Assembly: GCF_033958435.1 (NCBI RefSeq)
Contig: NC_134147.1
Span: 44,882,001 to 44,946,000, forward strand
Direction of reading: 5' to 3'
From: Carettochelys insculpta
Lineage: Eukaryota; Chordata; Testudines; Carettochelyidae
Length of the DNA: 64,000 nt
In this document: positions 1 through 11,734 of the stretch, piece by piece
Layout: each line of letters opens with the position of its first letter
Numbering within the stretch: the first letter of the stretch is position 1
The notes under the pieces: model-generated
What the model was told of the DNA's origin: nothing
The model's database searches: none
The model's input: the letters and a program-made list of their open reading frames with translations, nothing else
Program-made: the position numbers and the translations under genes

Positions 1-2275
1 CAGTCTAGCTTTGCAACCCTGTGAATATCCTGTTTTTTGTGCTTCTCACATCTGAACTATGAGAATATGAAGTTTAAAAAAAATACACACACACATATAT
101 ATAGGTTAGTATGTCACAGTACCTTTAAAGTATGGTAAAACTCTGGGTTGATTTATCAATTGATAAAGTCATCTGTTTGGATTGTGGGAGCTCTCTCTGA
201 CTTATAGTCATTCAACTCTGAAATGGAACAAAAAGATATAACTATTACAATAAGAAGAAATTTGCAATGTTATTTAGCTGAAACTCCATAATTGGCCTTT
301 TTACTTTGAAATATTAAAATGCTCTAATGCTATACATTTTACCTATTTGATGCAGATTATTTAATTCTTCCAGTGAACTTAAATGTTAATATATACTGCA
401 AGCAGAGAATGTTACTCAGCATAATGTGCACAACAGATCTTTTAATGATAGTCTATCAATTTCAAAACTAACACTTATTAAAAAAAACACACCAATTTAA
501 ATTGTGAACATCAAGCGAGTAATAATATTTAGACTAAACATTTCTGTATCTAATTTAGATTCCAGTCTTGCATAACAGGTGCACTGGTGTGGACCCTTAT
601 GCATATGCAGAATCTGCTCCTGTGTATCTGCAGATTTAGGACGTTAGCAGCTGATTTTACACCAGAATTTCTCTCTCCACTGTGCAGCTCTACCATAGTA
701 GCAAAGAAGGACCACTTTTGTACACTCGCCAACTGAATTTTTACCACCTTGGCTTCTAACTCAGGTACCCCCTGGCATTAATTTACATGTAACAGCATTC
801 ATTATTTCACTGCTGACAAATTATGTAAAAGAATGAAGGGGGCATATTAAGGTCATATCTACATGAGAATATTGCATCCATTCAAATTAAATTTGCTTTT
901 AAGCAAGTTAATCAAACCAACTCTGCATAGACACACTTGTTTTGATTTAAGTTACAGAAATGTAGCTACTTAGAGAGAGCAAGCTTCTAGTAATCCTCTT
1001 TGATTTCCACTCTGAAAGCTAGTATGGGCACCCACAATATTACTTTTTCTGTTTTGTCTGCGAGGCCAACCTTTTCAGTTTGTATTTGTATATTTTCTAT
1101 GACAATTAGTCTGGGCCCCTAAGTACTACCACAATATAAATAATAGAATTTTATAAGGAAATAAGAGACCCCTCTGCATGTAGCTCTCCTCTACTTGATG
1201 TGGAAGTTTGCCTAAGCAGACAAAGAAAAAAGGTAATGTGGCCAGACTACCTTTCACAACACTCTGTGGAGCAGAGACTTCGCCTTCTGCCTCCCTCATC
1301 AATAACCCACACGCTTCCATGTTAAATAGGATAGTCCTACATGCAGAGGGACCTCTATTTCCAAATAAAATGGTATTATATATACTCTGGTTGCACTTAA
1401 AAAGCCTAGGCCCCTTGAGATGGGCAATGTGTAAATATGACCCAAAAAGTCTATCCCCCAAGGAGTTTACAATCTAAGTACTAGACAAGTGATAAATACA
1501 ACAAATATTACAAATACACAGGTTATTATGCTCAGCATGATAAACAGCACAGAAAGCAGTTACCGAGCCACTAATCAGTTTTTATCAGTACCACAGCAGA
1601 GTTGACGTTTAAGGAAGAATGTGAAGGAGAAAAATGCGGTGGCTTTACAGATTTTTATAGGGAGTTCCTTCTGTGGCAAGGAAGAAACTAAGAAGGTGTC
1701 TGGTGGGAGCTTTAACAAATGGGCACTCAAGACTGGCACAGTTGGCAGAGAATTGTGTATAAGAGATGACAGGGTGGGTGGAAGTGAGCCAGCTTATAAT
1801 GGACCTTGTAAGAGAAAAGCATTTGGGGTTTGTTGAGCTGGAGATGGAGAAAACCAACGAAAAGATGAAATGAGAAGAGCAATGTGGTCAAAGCCTCAAG
1901 CCCTACATTTTCAAAATACTATGTCAGGTTTTAAGCCATAGTGCTCCCATGAAAAAGGCAGAGGAAAAAAGTATGGCTGCAAACTTGAAGTAATACTTTA
2001 AAAATTTGTTGTTTAAAAAAGATAAACTGGAGAAATGTTGCAATTCATCCAAGCAAAAGCTAAACCCCAGAGAACACATATCAGTATTTTAAGGAGAATT
2101 ATAGTTAATAAAATTCAAACAAAAACCCATGGAAAGCATTAAAAAGCCACAAAATTGCAAGTTAAACTTACAAGAAACTCTTAACATTAGAATGTCTGGA
2201 CATTCCAATTTAAGGTAACGAAACTGCTGTTGCCTCATTTCAAACTGAGTAGTCAGTCATATTTCAGGGCCCAGG
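1..2275. other. A/T-rich non-coding DNA, no feature recognised
   Basis: I find no conserved coding segment, splice-consistent exon or recognisable repeat. There is a short (AC)/(AT) tract near 85-105. The ORFs near 1126-1477 and 1621-1857 have no recognisable domain and overlap each other on opposite strands. Confidence 0.6.
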
Positions 2276-2283
2276 AATGATCC

Positions 2284-2872
2284 TGCTGGACACAGAAACT
2301 GACGGAAGACTTATATTTTCTTTGAGGCAAACTTGTTGATTTACAAGGAACATAAAACTCCTGCATCTCAAAGCACTGGAGGGACCAAGAATAAAGAAGC
2401 AGTTTCCTTGCTTACTGCCCCAAGCCTTAGCCATTACCCAACTCCAGATCCAAAGTTCTCTCTAGTTTTCTCCAGCGACTGCTCACAGGGTACTAATTGG
2501 CTTCCTTGTTTTTTGCCTTTGCCATTTTCACTCTCTGTGTTCTTGTCTGTTCTCAGTTTAGGTATGACAACAACAAGAAGTCTTGTGGCACCTTACAGAC
2601 TAACAGATATTTTGGAGCATAAGCTTTCGTGGGCAATGACCCGCTTCATCAGAAGCATGAGTGCTGGGGTGGTTTCAGAGGGGTATTTAAAGAGTGGGGT
2701 CCCAGTACAGGGGGAGGGCCAGAGCTGACAAGCTCTATTCAGCAAGGTGGAAATGGCCCAGTATCACACCTAATCACAGTACCTATTATAACAATGGATC
2801 ATTTAGTGCTAGTTTCAGAGCAGTCTCTAATAGCCCTGGCTTTAGGAGTGGGCCCTTTAACTGTCTCTTACA
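2284..2872 (-). repeat. Putative 3' LTR, interrupted by a Penelope tail
   Basis: It pairs by shared word order with 6860-7250. About 195 bp between 2566 and 2760 is a later Penelope tail, so the LTR itself is about 390 bp, close to the other copy. Boundaries are approximate. Confidence 0.45.
2566..2760 (+). mobile_element. Penelope-like element tail with adjoining 3' UTR
   Basis: It begins ACAACAAGAAGTCTTGTGGC and contains the tail words AGACTAACAGATATTTTGGA and AAGCTTTCGTGGGC. It then runs into AGAGTGGGGTCCCAGTA, the 3' UTR sequence shared with the longer copy near 26060. Flanking GTATGACA and GTATCACA may be a mutated 8-bp target duplication. Confidence 0.75.
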
Positions 2873-3220
2873 GCTACATTAATTGAAGGATGTCACAAAT
2901 CTGTCTGACAAGGTTTTAAGTCGACATACAACAAGGCTCCCCCAGCTCATAAAAACAGTCCATACCTCAGCTTTGCCCATGATCCCAAAGCAGCCTAAAA
3001 TACTGACACCCAAATTTCTCATGCAAAACAGAAAATAATTACAAATGATATAAGACTTTTTACAGATGTACCATACCATTCTGACAAGAAAGGCTTGCAT
3101 CAACAACACAAAAGAAGTTACTTCTACCCAAATCCTTTTGGGCTTTTCTTTCCTTAGACTTCTCTTCAGCCACCAGTGAGGGACCTCTCTTAGTCAGTCC
3201 CTGAGGAATACATACTGTTT

Positions 3221-4091
3221 GGCTACGTCTACATTACAAGATAAATTCAAATTTAAGGCAGTTACCTCGATATTAACACTTGACTGTTTTCACTCTAAAT
3301 ACAATTAGCTCAATTTAGGGAGCACCAAAATCGATATCACAGTATCATCGGTACCTGACAGGTATAGTGTCAAGCTCAAATTCAGAAGTTCAATTAAAGG
3401 CCAGTGTGGAAGTGCCACGGCTTAAAATCAAATTTATTAGCCTCCAGAGGTGCCCCATATTAACCCACAATGCCCCTCAGTGCCGCTGCTCTTGGGTGTG
3501 CAGGAATTAGGTAAAAGGAAGACCATGAATTTCAAATCAGGACCAGGAAGCCTGCAGCTGTGGGATCATGTTTGTATGAGAGCCTGAGAAAAGTTTTCTT
3601 TCTTTGCTATTAGGGCTATGAGCACATCTACCGATTACAAGTAGCCCCAGTACAGAGGAAGATGTCGTCAGGTAACCACAGCCACTTGTGGGTCATTTTT
3701 TTCCCCCCCTGGACTAGCGAAAATACCCAGAATGCTATGGGGCTCAGGGAACTGTGGGATAGGCTCCCACAAAGCACTGCTGCAACAGTCGATGTTCAGC
3801 GACTTGTGTGTGGCAGCAATAAGTCAAATTTGTGGAGAGCCTGTGGGAAGTGAGGATGGTCATATTCGAATTCATAAAACCCAGCAATAGAAACAACAAG
3901 AAGTCTTGTGGCAAAGACCCACCCACAAAAGCTTATGCTCCAAAATATCTGTTAATCTATGAGGTGCTACAGGACTTCTTGTTGTTTTTGACACGGCTTT
4001 TGTTTTAACACGGCTACCTCTTTGATACTTGTCAGCATTAAAAAAATCGATTTTAACAAAGTCGAATTTATCTAGTGGTGTAGACATAGCC
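3221..4091. mobile_element. DNA transposon (ggctacgtctaca termini)
   Basis: The left end GGCTACGTCTACATTACAAG and right end TGTAGACATAGCC are inverted copies. Subterminal AAATTCAAATTTAA on the left and TTTTAACAAAGTCGAATTTA on the right also oppose each other. The element is 871 bp and is itself hit by a Penelope fold-back at 3888-3996. No transposase was seen, so it is non-autonomous. Superfamily not determined because target duplications are unclear. Confidence 0.65.
3888..3996. mobile_element. Penelope tail fold-back dimer
   Basis: AACAACAAGAAGTCTTGTGG on the left is opposed by CAGGACTTCTTGTTGTT on the right, with AAGCTTATGCTCCAAAATAT between. One arm is largely deleted. It is nested in the 871-bp DNA transposon. 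Confidence 0.75.
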
Positions 4092-4276
4092 TTTCTGTCG
4101 AACTGGCTGGCTGATGCAGATCCAGACCATTCCCTTTGAATGGGGGATTCACCTCTGTAACAACACTTCCAGCCTCAATTTCCATAAATATCCACCCCAT
4201 CCCCTAAATTTGAGAATGTTAGTAGAGAGTAGGCAGCTGAAGTTCTGTCCCCTGAACTACAAGTACAATATCTGTA

Positions 4277-4370
4277 ACAGCAACGAAGGGTCCTGTGGCA
4301 CCTTATAGACTAACAGAAAAGTTTTGAGCATGAGCTTTCGTGAGCACAGACTCACTTCATCAGATGCTGC
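4277..4370 (-). mobile_element. Penelope tail, single copy
   Basis: GGTCCTGTGGCACCTTATAG, GAGCTTTCGTGAGCACAGAC and TTCATCAGATGCTGC are the tail in reverse orientation. It belongs to the GTGAG/CTCAC stem subtype also seen at 25.7 and 43.0 kb. Confidence 0.75.
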
Positions 4371-4799
4371 AATATCTGTATCCAGTAGGAAAGGGGTTTG
4401 AAACATAGATAAGCCAACACAGAAGCATTCCCAAAAGGCTTTCTCAACTCCGAAAATGCTAAATAACATGCTAGTCACAAAACAGTTTCCCTTCTTCACT
4501 ATTTGCTACTTGTCAGCAATTAAAGGAGTATTCAGCAAACAAACAGAGATCAGTTCTGTTTCCAGACCCGTAGAGCTTTGGCACCTCAGATTTCCCTGAA
4601 AACTTGGATCTCCAAACAGGTTTTAGCCTCTTCTCGCCACTCCCTTGCTGGAAAGCTACCACAGCACATAGCTGTTATAATGGTTTCTACGCCCTGGGGC
4701 AGGACTACAAACCTTTGCAATTCATTGCAAACCATTTGCCTACAAAGTTTTTGTCTCACCTGGGCCATATATTTAAAGGGTATTTCCATTGACTGAATT

Positions 4800-6737
4800 T
4801 ACTGGCATTGATTACGCGGTTATTCCGTTTGAACTCATTCCACATGTCAGGCACCCAGAGTTCTTGTTTAAATTCCAGAGGTGCAATCTTCTAAACCAAT
4901 TGTCCCAAATTTTCTATGAGTACCCCGCCCCAGTCACTCTCTTCATTTCAGTCCAAATAGATGGTTTAGTTTTACATCTCCAGTTTCCTGGTTTTCTCAG
5001 CATGTCCTATTTAATATCTTTTATGTTGGTAATGTGGCAATCGCAGATAAGTTTTTTACAATTTCTTTTACACATTAAATAGCCAAACTCCCTTTATTGT
5101 TGTTTAACTGCCCAGTCCTCAACAAAAACTGTGGGGCTTGTCCTAGCATCTTCAGTAAACTTTATTCCCTCATTTAGGATATCCCATTTCCTGAACTGGA
5201 GAAAGATTTTCACAAGACACTTGCGACAATCTTTCCTGGTCTTTCATAAATTTATACAAGTACTTCGATTGTGGCCAGTTTTATCACAGTACCACCATTT
5301 AACTGAACCACTTCCTTTAATTTTTGCAATATTGCCAATTTTCCATTACAAACCAATATCAGATTTTTAACTTATACAGTAAGGTCATGAACCACATTAG
5401 AATCCCCTCATTCATCACACGTATTTGACACAGAGCTGTACTTACAGAGCACCAGGCAATCAACTTCCACCCCAAGGACATTGCTATAAGGAAAAGATTC
5501 AGATTCTTGGCAAATCCCACCACCTTTCGTGGTCTCTTTGACCTTCTTTTGCTGATAAAGTTGAAATCCAGCTGAGCATCCATAAATTGGTCCACTGTGC
5601 ACCAGTGTATCCTTAAGGGACTCAGTAGCATCTGGAGATGCCAGGATCACTAGCCTCCACGGGTCCTCTGCAGGTTCTTCTTTCCCTCTTTTAGATCCTA
5701 ACTGAGCCCTAGCTAGCTCTGATTGATGGCTGTCAAGCTGCATGTCAAAGGCATGTACCAAGGCTGGACATCTCAGGGCAAGTCTATAGTACAGCCATAC
5801 ATTGGCGCAGTAGTACCAATGCAACTGGGCCATTTTACCATGCCTGCTGAAGACATTCTATGCTGACAGAAGGGCACTCTCCCATCAGCACAATTACTAC
5901 ACCCCTGCAAGAGGAAGAAGCTATGTCAGCAAGAGATCACTGTGCACTGACACAGTGCTGGTGTGACAGAGCTTAGGTCACTATAACCTGTCTTTTTCCC
6001 ACCCATGAGTGACACATGGCTTCAGCAGTAGTATAGACCAGCCCTCAGGTTCTTTTCCGGAGATATCCTTTCAGCACAATCAAGCGGGGCCACTCAAGTT
6101 AGTGAAGAAATCCTCTTTCAGTCCATGGTCCTAGCATTTCTTTGAACTCTAATGTTGAGCTGAGCCAAATAAACCTTCCAGGGAGCTTTTCCCTTAAGAT
6201 AATGGCTTTTGAATTATTTGAAGTAGGACAGCCTGAGCCTGCCTTTGGATTACACATGAGATAGAAAACTCTTGTAAATATCTGGTCTTACCCAAGTCCT
6301 CTGGCTGCCCCAGTTCCTCATCCAGACATTGTCTTCCACAACAGTGGGTGACCCTCTGATTTCCTCCTGTAGCTGATTTTTTAGTCCTTGCTCCGGCTTC
6401 TCTTGGTTGGCTAGTTCTAGATCAGCCAATGCTTGCTCAGTCACAATTACTCCATGGAAGAACTTCTGATCTGTGGCAAGCAGATTGCTTGTCACTTCAT
6501 CAATCCATTTTACCATTCCTACCCGAGTGTGTTGCAGGTGGGCTTCCCATTCTGTCCAGACACTGCATAGGTGTTGCTCTAGGCTCTCACCTCCATTTGC
6601 AGGTCATCTCTGAGCTGTTTCTGATTAACCACTACATGCTGCTTTAGTTCCTTTAGTGATGCCTCTAGCTTCTGTTTTAGGTCTTGCTTTAAATCTTTTT
6701 GGGTCTTGTCTATAAGCACTTTCATTACTTGTCCCAT
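4800..6737 (-). pseudogene. Decayed gag-like region of the LTR element
   Basis: On the - strand an ATG at 6737-6735 opens with Met-Gly-Gln, a start typical of myristoylated retroviral Gag. A lysine/leucine-rich stretch follows that looks like coiled coil. Several frameshifts and stops interrupt the rest. Near 5301-5256 there is a zinc-knuckle-like pattern x-X2-C-X4-H-X4-C in which the first Cys is Trp, so the knuckle is broken. The remaining stretches near 5408-5833 and 6250-6516 have no domain I recognise. The gag identity is inferred from position and these weak features. Confidence 0.35.
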
Positions 6738-6859
6738 CTTCACTCAGGAACAACATTAGCTCAAAGTCTCTCGCTGTAAATTGGATCCCATTACTAACAC
6801 TAGTACTTTTTTTAACTCAAGCAGCTAGTTACTTTTCGAAGGCTTGAAACATTCAAAAT

Positions 6860-7250
6860 GGAAATAGAAACTGATGGAGTCTGGTATTTTATTTCATACA
6901 ATCTGGTTTATTTACAATAAGTGCAAATAAAGTAAGCTCCCACTCCTCCAGATGCAGGAGAAACCACAAACAAAAGAAGCACTTTCTTAGCGTACAACCC
7001 TAAGACCCATTATTCAACATCAGAGCCAAAAGCTCTCTCTTCAGCTTTTCCCAGGGTTACACTATGCATACAGCTACCACTTGGCTTTCTTGATTGTTCG
7101 CTCTCCCTTTCTCTCTGTTCTGCTTGTTCTCTGTTTTCCCACACACACCTGGTCACAGCACCGCCTGGAATCCCTCTACCCATATGGTGCTAGTTACTAG
7201 ACAAACCATAACAGCTCTTGTTGTAGGTGTTGCCCTTTACTGTCTCTTAA
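6860..7250 (-). repeat. Putative 5' LTR
   Basis: Partner of the block at 2284-2872. It lies directly upstream, on the - strand, of the gag-like reading frame that opens at 6737. I could not identify a convincing tRNA primer binding site between them. Confidence 0.45.
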
Positions 7251-7254
7251 AACT

Positions 7255-8313
7255 ATCTCAAATGGTGAGTTCTCACAATAGTTTGCATGAAGTTTTAACT
7301 CACCCCTCTACAAGGGTTCACCCCAGTGACGATTCTACCTTAATTCTGACCCTACAATACGCACCATTCTCCAATCCAGCTTTATTTGCAGTTGGAAGAG
7401 CACAAAAACATGAATCACAAAATATGTCTGCCTTTTGGAACTTGATCCCCAGATCAGTAAGCCAGTGTCGAAGACTTATGATCTTAGGGATAGTGCTCTG
7501 GCCATCTGCTTACTCAGAAACTCTTGAATAAGGGTTTCAACACTGGCTTATAATGGTTGTGTTCTGGAGCAATGTAACAAGGCCAAGCTATCCCAACCTG
7601 GAAAGTCCCCAAGAGCAGGATTCATACAATGGTCCTAAAGCAGTCCCCTCTTATAGCTGCTCCCATGCTCCCCACAGACTAAGAGTGTGCCAGTGCAAGA
7701 GAGGGTCTGATGGAGGAAGAAGTTGTAAACTCAGTACAATGGACCATAGCTAGTCAGGGCTTTTGGGAGATCCTTTGGTGTAGCCCAAGAGTAAGACAAA
7801 GCAGCTCTTGAGGCTGAACCAGCACCCTGCAGCCCCACAACTGCAGAGGTACAAAGATGAAGTAAAGAATATAACAATTTTAAAAAAACCACAATAATTT
7901 GTTATCCTTCTCCACAAGTATAACGTCCATTGTTTTACATGTACAGGTTACAGAATCAAAAGGACAATGTTTTAAATGGATACCCCAAACAGAAAGTAAG
8001 ACAGAAACTTGAGATTTACCTTTTATTCAGCTGGTTGTGATTCTATAGTATTGTAATATATGATAACTGTGAAGATGCTTCCTGTTGTTACTTGGGTACT
8101 TCCTGTGTATTGTTACAAAGCACAACAAACTTCCCAGTGGAAAGGTACAAGATTCCTCCTCAAAGCACACAGTTTTTCTAACATTTCCAGACATATAAAT
8201 AGCTTTCCTGATAATCAGATTGCTGCCAATAAGATTTGATAGTCAACAGAGGATCATCAAAATCTTTCAAGTTATTATCTTAAATTGTGGAACTGAAAAC
8301 CTGCCAATTGAAC
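7255..8313. other. Non-coding interval, no feature recognised
   Basis: I see no conserved exon or recognisable repeat. The ORFs at 7094-7531 and 7553-7753 have no recognisable domain, and the first overlaps the LTR-like block. Confidence 0.5.
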
Positions 8314-8326
8314 TCTTCACAGTAAA

Positions 8327-8509
8327 CAGTAACAGAGAGGTACCCCTGTTAGTCTATACTCCAACAAAACAAAGCAGCAGAAATGTAGCACTTTAAGACT
8401 AACAAAATGATTTATTCAACGATGAGCTTTCATGGGACAGACTCACTCCATCACCAAAGAAATAATTTTGTTAGTCTTTAAAATGCTACATTTCTGCTGC
8501 TTTGTTTTA
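8327..8509. mobile_element. Penelope tail fold-back dimer with 13-bp target duplication
   Basis: The element is bounded by exact 13-bp duplications TCTTCACAGTAAA at 8314-8326 and 8510-8522. It contains ATGTAGCACTTTAAGACTAA on the left and its complement AGTCTTTAAAATGCTACAT on the right. GAGCTTTCATGGGACAGACT lies near the centre. Confidence 0.85.
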
Positions 8510-8522
8510 TCTTCACAGTAAA

Positions 8523-10816
8523 GTTCACTTAAAGTGTTTTTACTTTTATGTCTGCTGTTTCTAGCTGTATTATTGCACACATATATCCAAATTTATTCCT
8601 TTTGCCCAAACAGCCATATATATATTTTGCCAGTGGTTTCAACTGCATCTTCAGTAATTTTACTTCTAATTTCTAGATCTTAGTGAGCAGTAGGCAGTAA
8701 GGTTAATGTTATAATAAGTTGTCTTTGCATACAATGCTTCAGATGTTTAACTATAACTACATGAAATACAAAGGACAGCTAGGAAAATACACGGCTTTTG
8801 AAACAGCGAGTACAAATTTAGTTGCAGTTCCCCACATAAATAGGCAAATCTACTTTATATTCTAAAGTACTGTATCTTTCAGTATAATGTAAGCCACCAT
8901 TTGAAGATTCAACACACAAGCAGCATTAACAGCCAGCTTGGACATATAAAGACAACTAAATAACGTTTTTACATTTTATGCAATATTTCATCTGCAAATA
9001 ACTGCAGAAAAACAAAGTAAAAATATAGTATTTTTGAAGCTGTGAGATCATTTAATGCTGATCACAACTTCGTACATCAACAACTCCTGAAGTATTCTAT
9101 ACAAAAGACTGCTCGAAAGCACTACTAGATTCCATGAATTTCTACATATCAATGTTAAAAAAAAAAAAACCCTTATTACACCATTTTAAAATAATGAAAG
9201 GAGAAAAGGATATTATGTCAAACAAGAAATATTTAAAAAAATTAAACACACACATACTTTGCACGTGGGGGCATATCTAATCAAGACAAAACAAAGCATA
9301 TGATTAGACAATTTACAAAATGTACCATTCAGCTCCTTTTCCATGTAAAAGACAGATAGTTGATTATTCAAAGTACACAATTATAGTTACTACATATTTA
9401 AGGTTGCAAATTAGGTCTCTAAGTATATCACTACCTTAAGTTGCTGCAGATCATAAGCTGTACAATTTTAAATTACCTTGTAATAACATAAATATATTAG
9501 TAATATAATATTCAGATGAATATCATCTGAAAATGTGACTTATTATTTAGGTGCTATAACACTAACCTTAAAAAAGACGTTGGTTCTTACACAGGTACAT
9601 CACTGTTCTCAATGTAAACAAAGGACAGTGGCATGCACCCCAGGCTAAGGATGTCAGCATTTTTCAAACACCTTTCTGACTGTTCTCTTTTATGGTGATG
9701 CAATTTGACCTACATTTTCAATGGCTAAAGAGAGACAGAGAAATACAAAAGGGAGAGATGGAGAAGAGAGACATTTTCTGTCCTCACCCTCCATTAACTA
9801 GGTCTTTGTCCCTGAGAGGAGTATTAACAGGAAAGAGAGGAGGTGGAATATCCTAGTAGTAAATTCTGAATAGAAAGCTAATAAATGGATGATATATAAA
9901 AAGATTTTTCAGTGATTCTGTGCCCTCAATAAGCCAAGACGAATACAATGTAGAATCTATGTTAGATGCCAGAAACAGGAAAGCTCATTTTATTTAATTA
10001 GATTCCCATCATAAGAAGTAATGGGGGCTCTCTTTCTTGACATACCAATACACAATCCTGGCAAAATTCCAACAATACCTGGACTACTTCTTTATTGCAT
10101 GTGAAGTTCTCATGCGAAACTGTACTAGATCACTGTCAACTCTCCCAAAGCCAGGATGTTCAGTACTACATGTATCCCATAAGCTGGATTCTGGATAAAG
10201 ATCTTTCCAGCCCAAAATTTCTTTCAACAATTACTGTGATGCTCATACTTCCCTGATGCCTACTATCAGTTTTACCAATTTTGCATAAAGTTTTAAATCA
10301 CTTATAATCTATCCCAAAGCATCTTAATAAACGATCAACAAACATACTGTTTAAAGTAAAACCCACTAGCACAGATCAGAAATACCCAGTGAAAATGGCA
10401 GTACGAAACCAGGCTGTCAATATTCAAATGATGTTCCCCTATTACTAAGCATTCCTAAATCAGTTATCTATATTAATGCTAAAGCATGAAATAATGAACA
10501 TGATCTTCTCAGTTTAAATGGTTTTGACAGCTTTTCTCTGAAGATAGAGAAAATACAGTCTTAAATGCTTTTTCATTCTGTTGTAACTAAAAACAGCTTT
10601 GCTTTTAAGAAACATTTTTAATCTCTCAGCAAAGTTATTTGTTATTGGAATATCATCTGCTTGCTATTATGCAGTCACTAGCGTAAAATAAAATTGGACC
10701 TTTCCACTTCAGATTTCATGATATTTGGTTATCATTTTTCTGAAGGTTTGTAGACTGTCCATCACCATCTTCATCCTTGGAGTGGTGCTCCTAACTGCTA
10801 TAGTACACATAAAAAG
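8523..10816. other. A/T-rich non-coding interval
   Basis: No gene or clear repeat was seen. There is a 12-base A run near 9158 and several short A/T tracts. Confidence 0.55.
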
Positions 10817-10818
10817 TA

Positions 10819-11133
10819 CAGGTTGAACCTCTCTAATCCAGAACTCCCTCATCCAGTAACATCCATAATCCTGCATGATTTTAGTCAGTGGGACAACCAC
10901 TTATCATGGGTGTGGCCACATTTCCCATGGTCCCACAACATTTGTTTACAGCCACGAATCCTGGCTCTCAGTGTTGTGTGCTGTTATTTAGCTTCAGTTT
11001 ACCCCAAATGTCTTCTAAGAGCCCTGTGAGCAGTAGAAGTGTTGGTGATGTGCTAGACAGTATTGATCACCCATGGTCCAGCAAATTCTCTCATTCAGCA
11101 CCCGAGAGTGCCAGATTAGAGAGATTCGACCTG
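10819..11133. mobile_element. TA-flanked TIR MITE, copy A
   Basis: It starts CAGGTTGAACCTCTCTAATC and ends GATTAGAGAGATTCGACCTG, an inverted repeat of about 22 bp. TA lies on each side at 10817 and 11134. The interior carries ATCCATAATCCTGCATG and is internally shortened relative to copy B. The TA duplication suggests Tc1/mariner mobilisation (inference). Confidence 0.85.
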
Positions 11134-11394
11134 TAATAAGAAAAACTGCTGTCACATATCAAAACTAAGCAACAGGTTTTGATCTTATTTACACCAGTGT
11201 ATATCCAGTGGCTTCAGATAAATTTCTGTGGATTTACACCAATGTAAATGAGAGCAGAATCTTGTGCTCAATGTGTTGCAGCACAAATCAATATGAAGGT
11301 TAGATCAACTCAAGGGTAGGAAATAATTTTGATTGGAGGCTACTTCAAGAATTTAATAAGTGGTCAAGAGCTGCACTCTTTCATGATATTGATG

Positions 11395-11730
11395 TAAGAG
11401 GTGTGGGGTCTGTGATGGAGGTTGGGTGCAGAAGGGAGCTTGGGGTGACAGACTGAGGTATAAGATCTGGGAGGGTGTTTGGGTGAAGGAGGGGGTTGTG
11501 ACCTGGGGCAGGGGCTGGGGCACAGAAGGGTGTGCAGGGTCTCAAAGAGGGTACAGATGCAAGATAGGATTCTGACCCGCAGCAGGTGCAGAATCAGAGG
11601 GGATTGTTACCGGGGCAGGAGGGGGTGTAGGGGTTCAGGCTGTGACCTGGGGTAGGGGATTGGGGTGCTGGATCTTGGAGGGGGTGCAGAGGGTTTGGGA
11701 TACATAGAGTAGAGATGCAGAAAGGGAGGC
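11395..11730. repeat. G-rich degenerate minisatellite-like block
   Basis: Recurring words GGGTGCAGAAGGG, GTGACCTGGGGCAGGGG and GGAGGGGGTGCAG give a strongly G-over-C biased tract. The proline-rich ORF on the opposite strand follows from this composition and is not a gene. Confidence 0.6.
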
Positions 11731-11734
11731 AGGG

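Larger units (their letters stand above)
2284..7250 (-). mobile_element. Old LTR retroelement (ERV-like), decayed, minus strand
   Basis: Two blocks in the same orientation, about 2284-2872 and 6860-7250, share a recognisable order of words. Both contain GAAACTGA near the left end, an AARGAAGCA word in the middle, a TTGGCTTYCTTG with a CT-rich run, and CTGTCTCTTA at the right end. They look like diverged LTRs. Between them, on the - strand, is a gag-like remnant. The left LTR is interrupted by a Penelope tail and the interior by an 871-bp DNA transposon. High divergence of the two ends implies an old insertion. No polymerase or envelope segment was recognised. Confidence 0.45.

Noticed and set aside
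5408..5833. 141-codon ORF as a cellular gene
   Set aside because: No domain or splice context; it lies between the two LTR-like blocks in the same orientation as the gag-like remnant.
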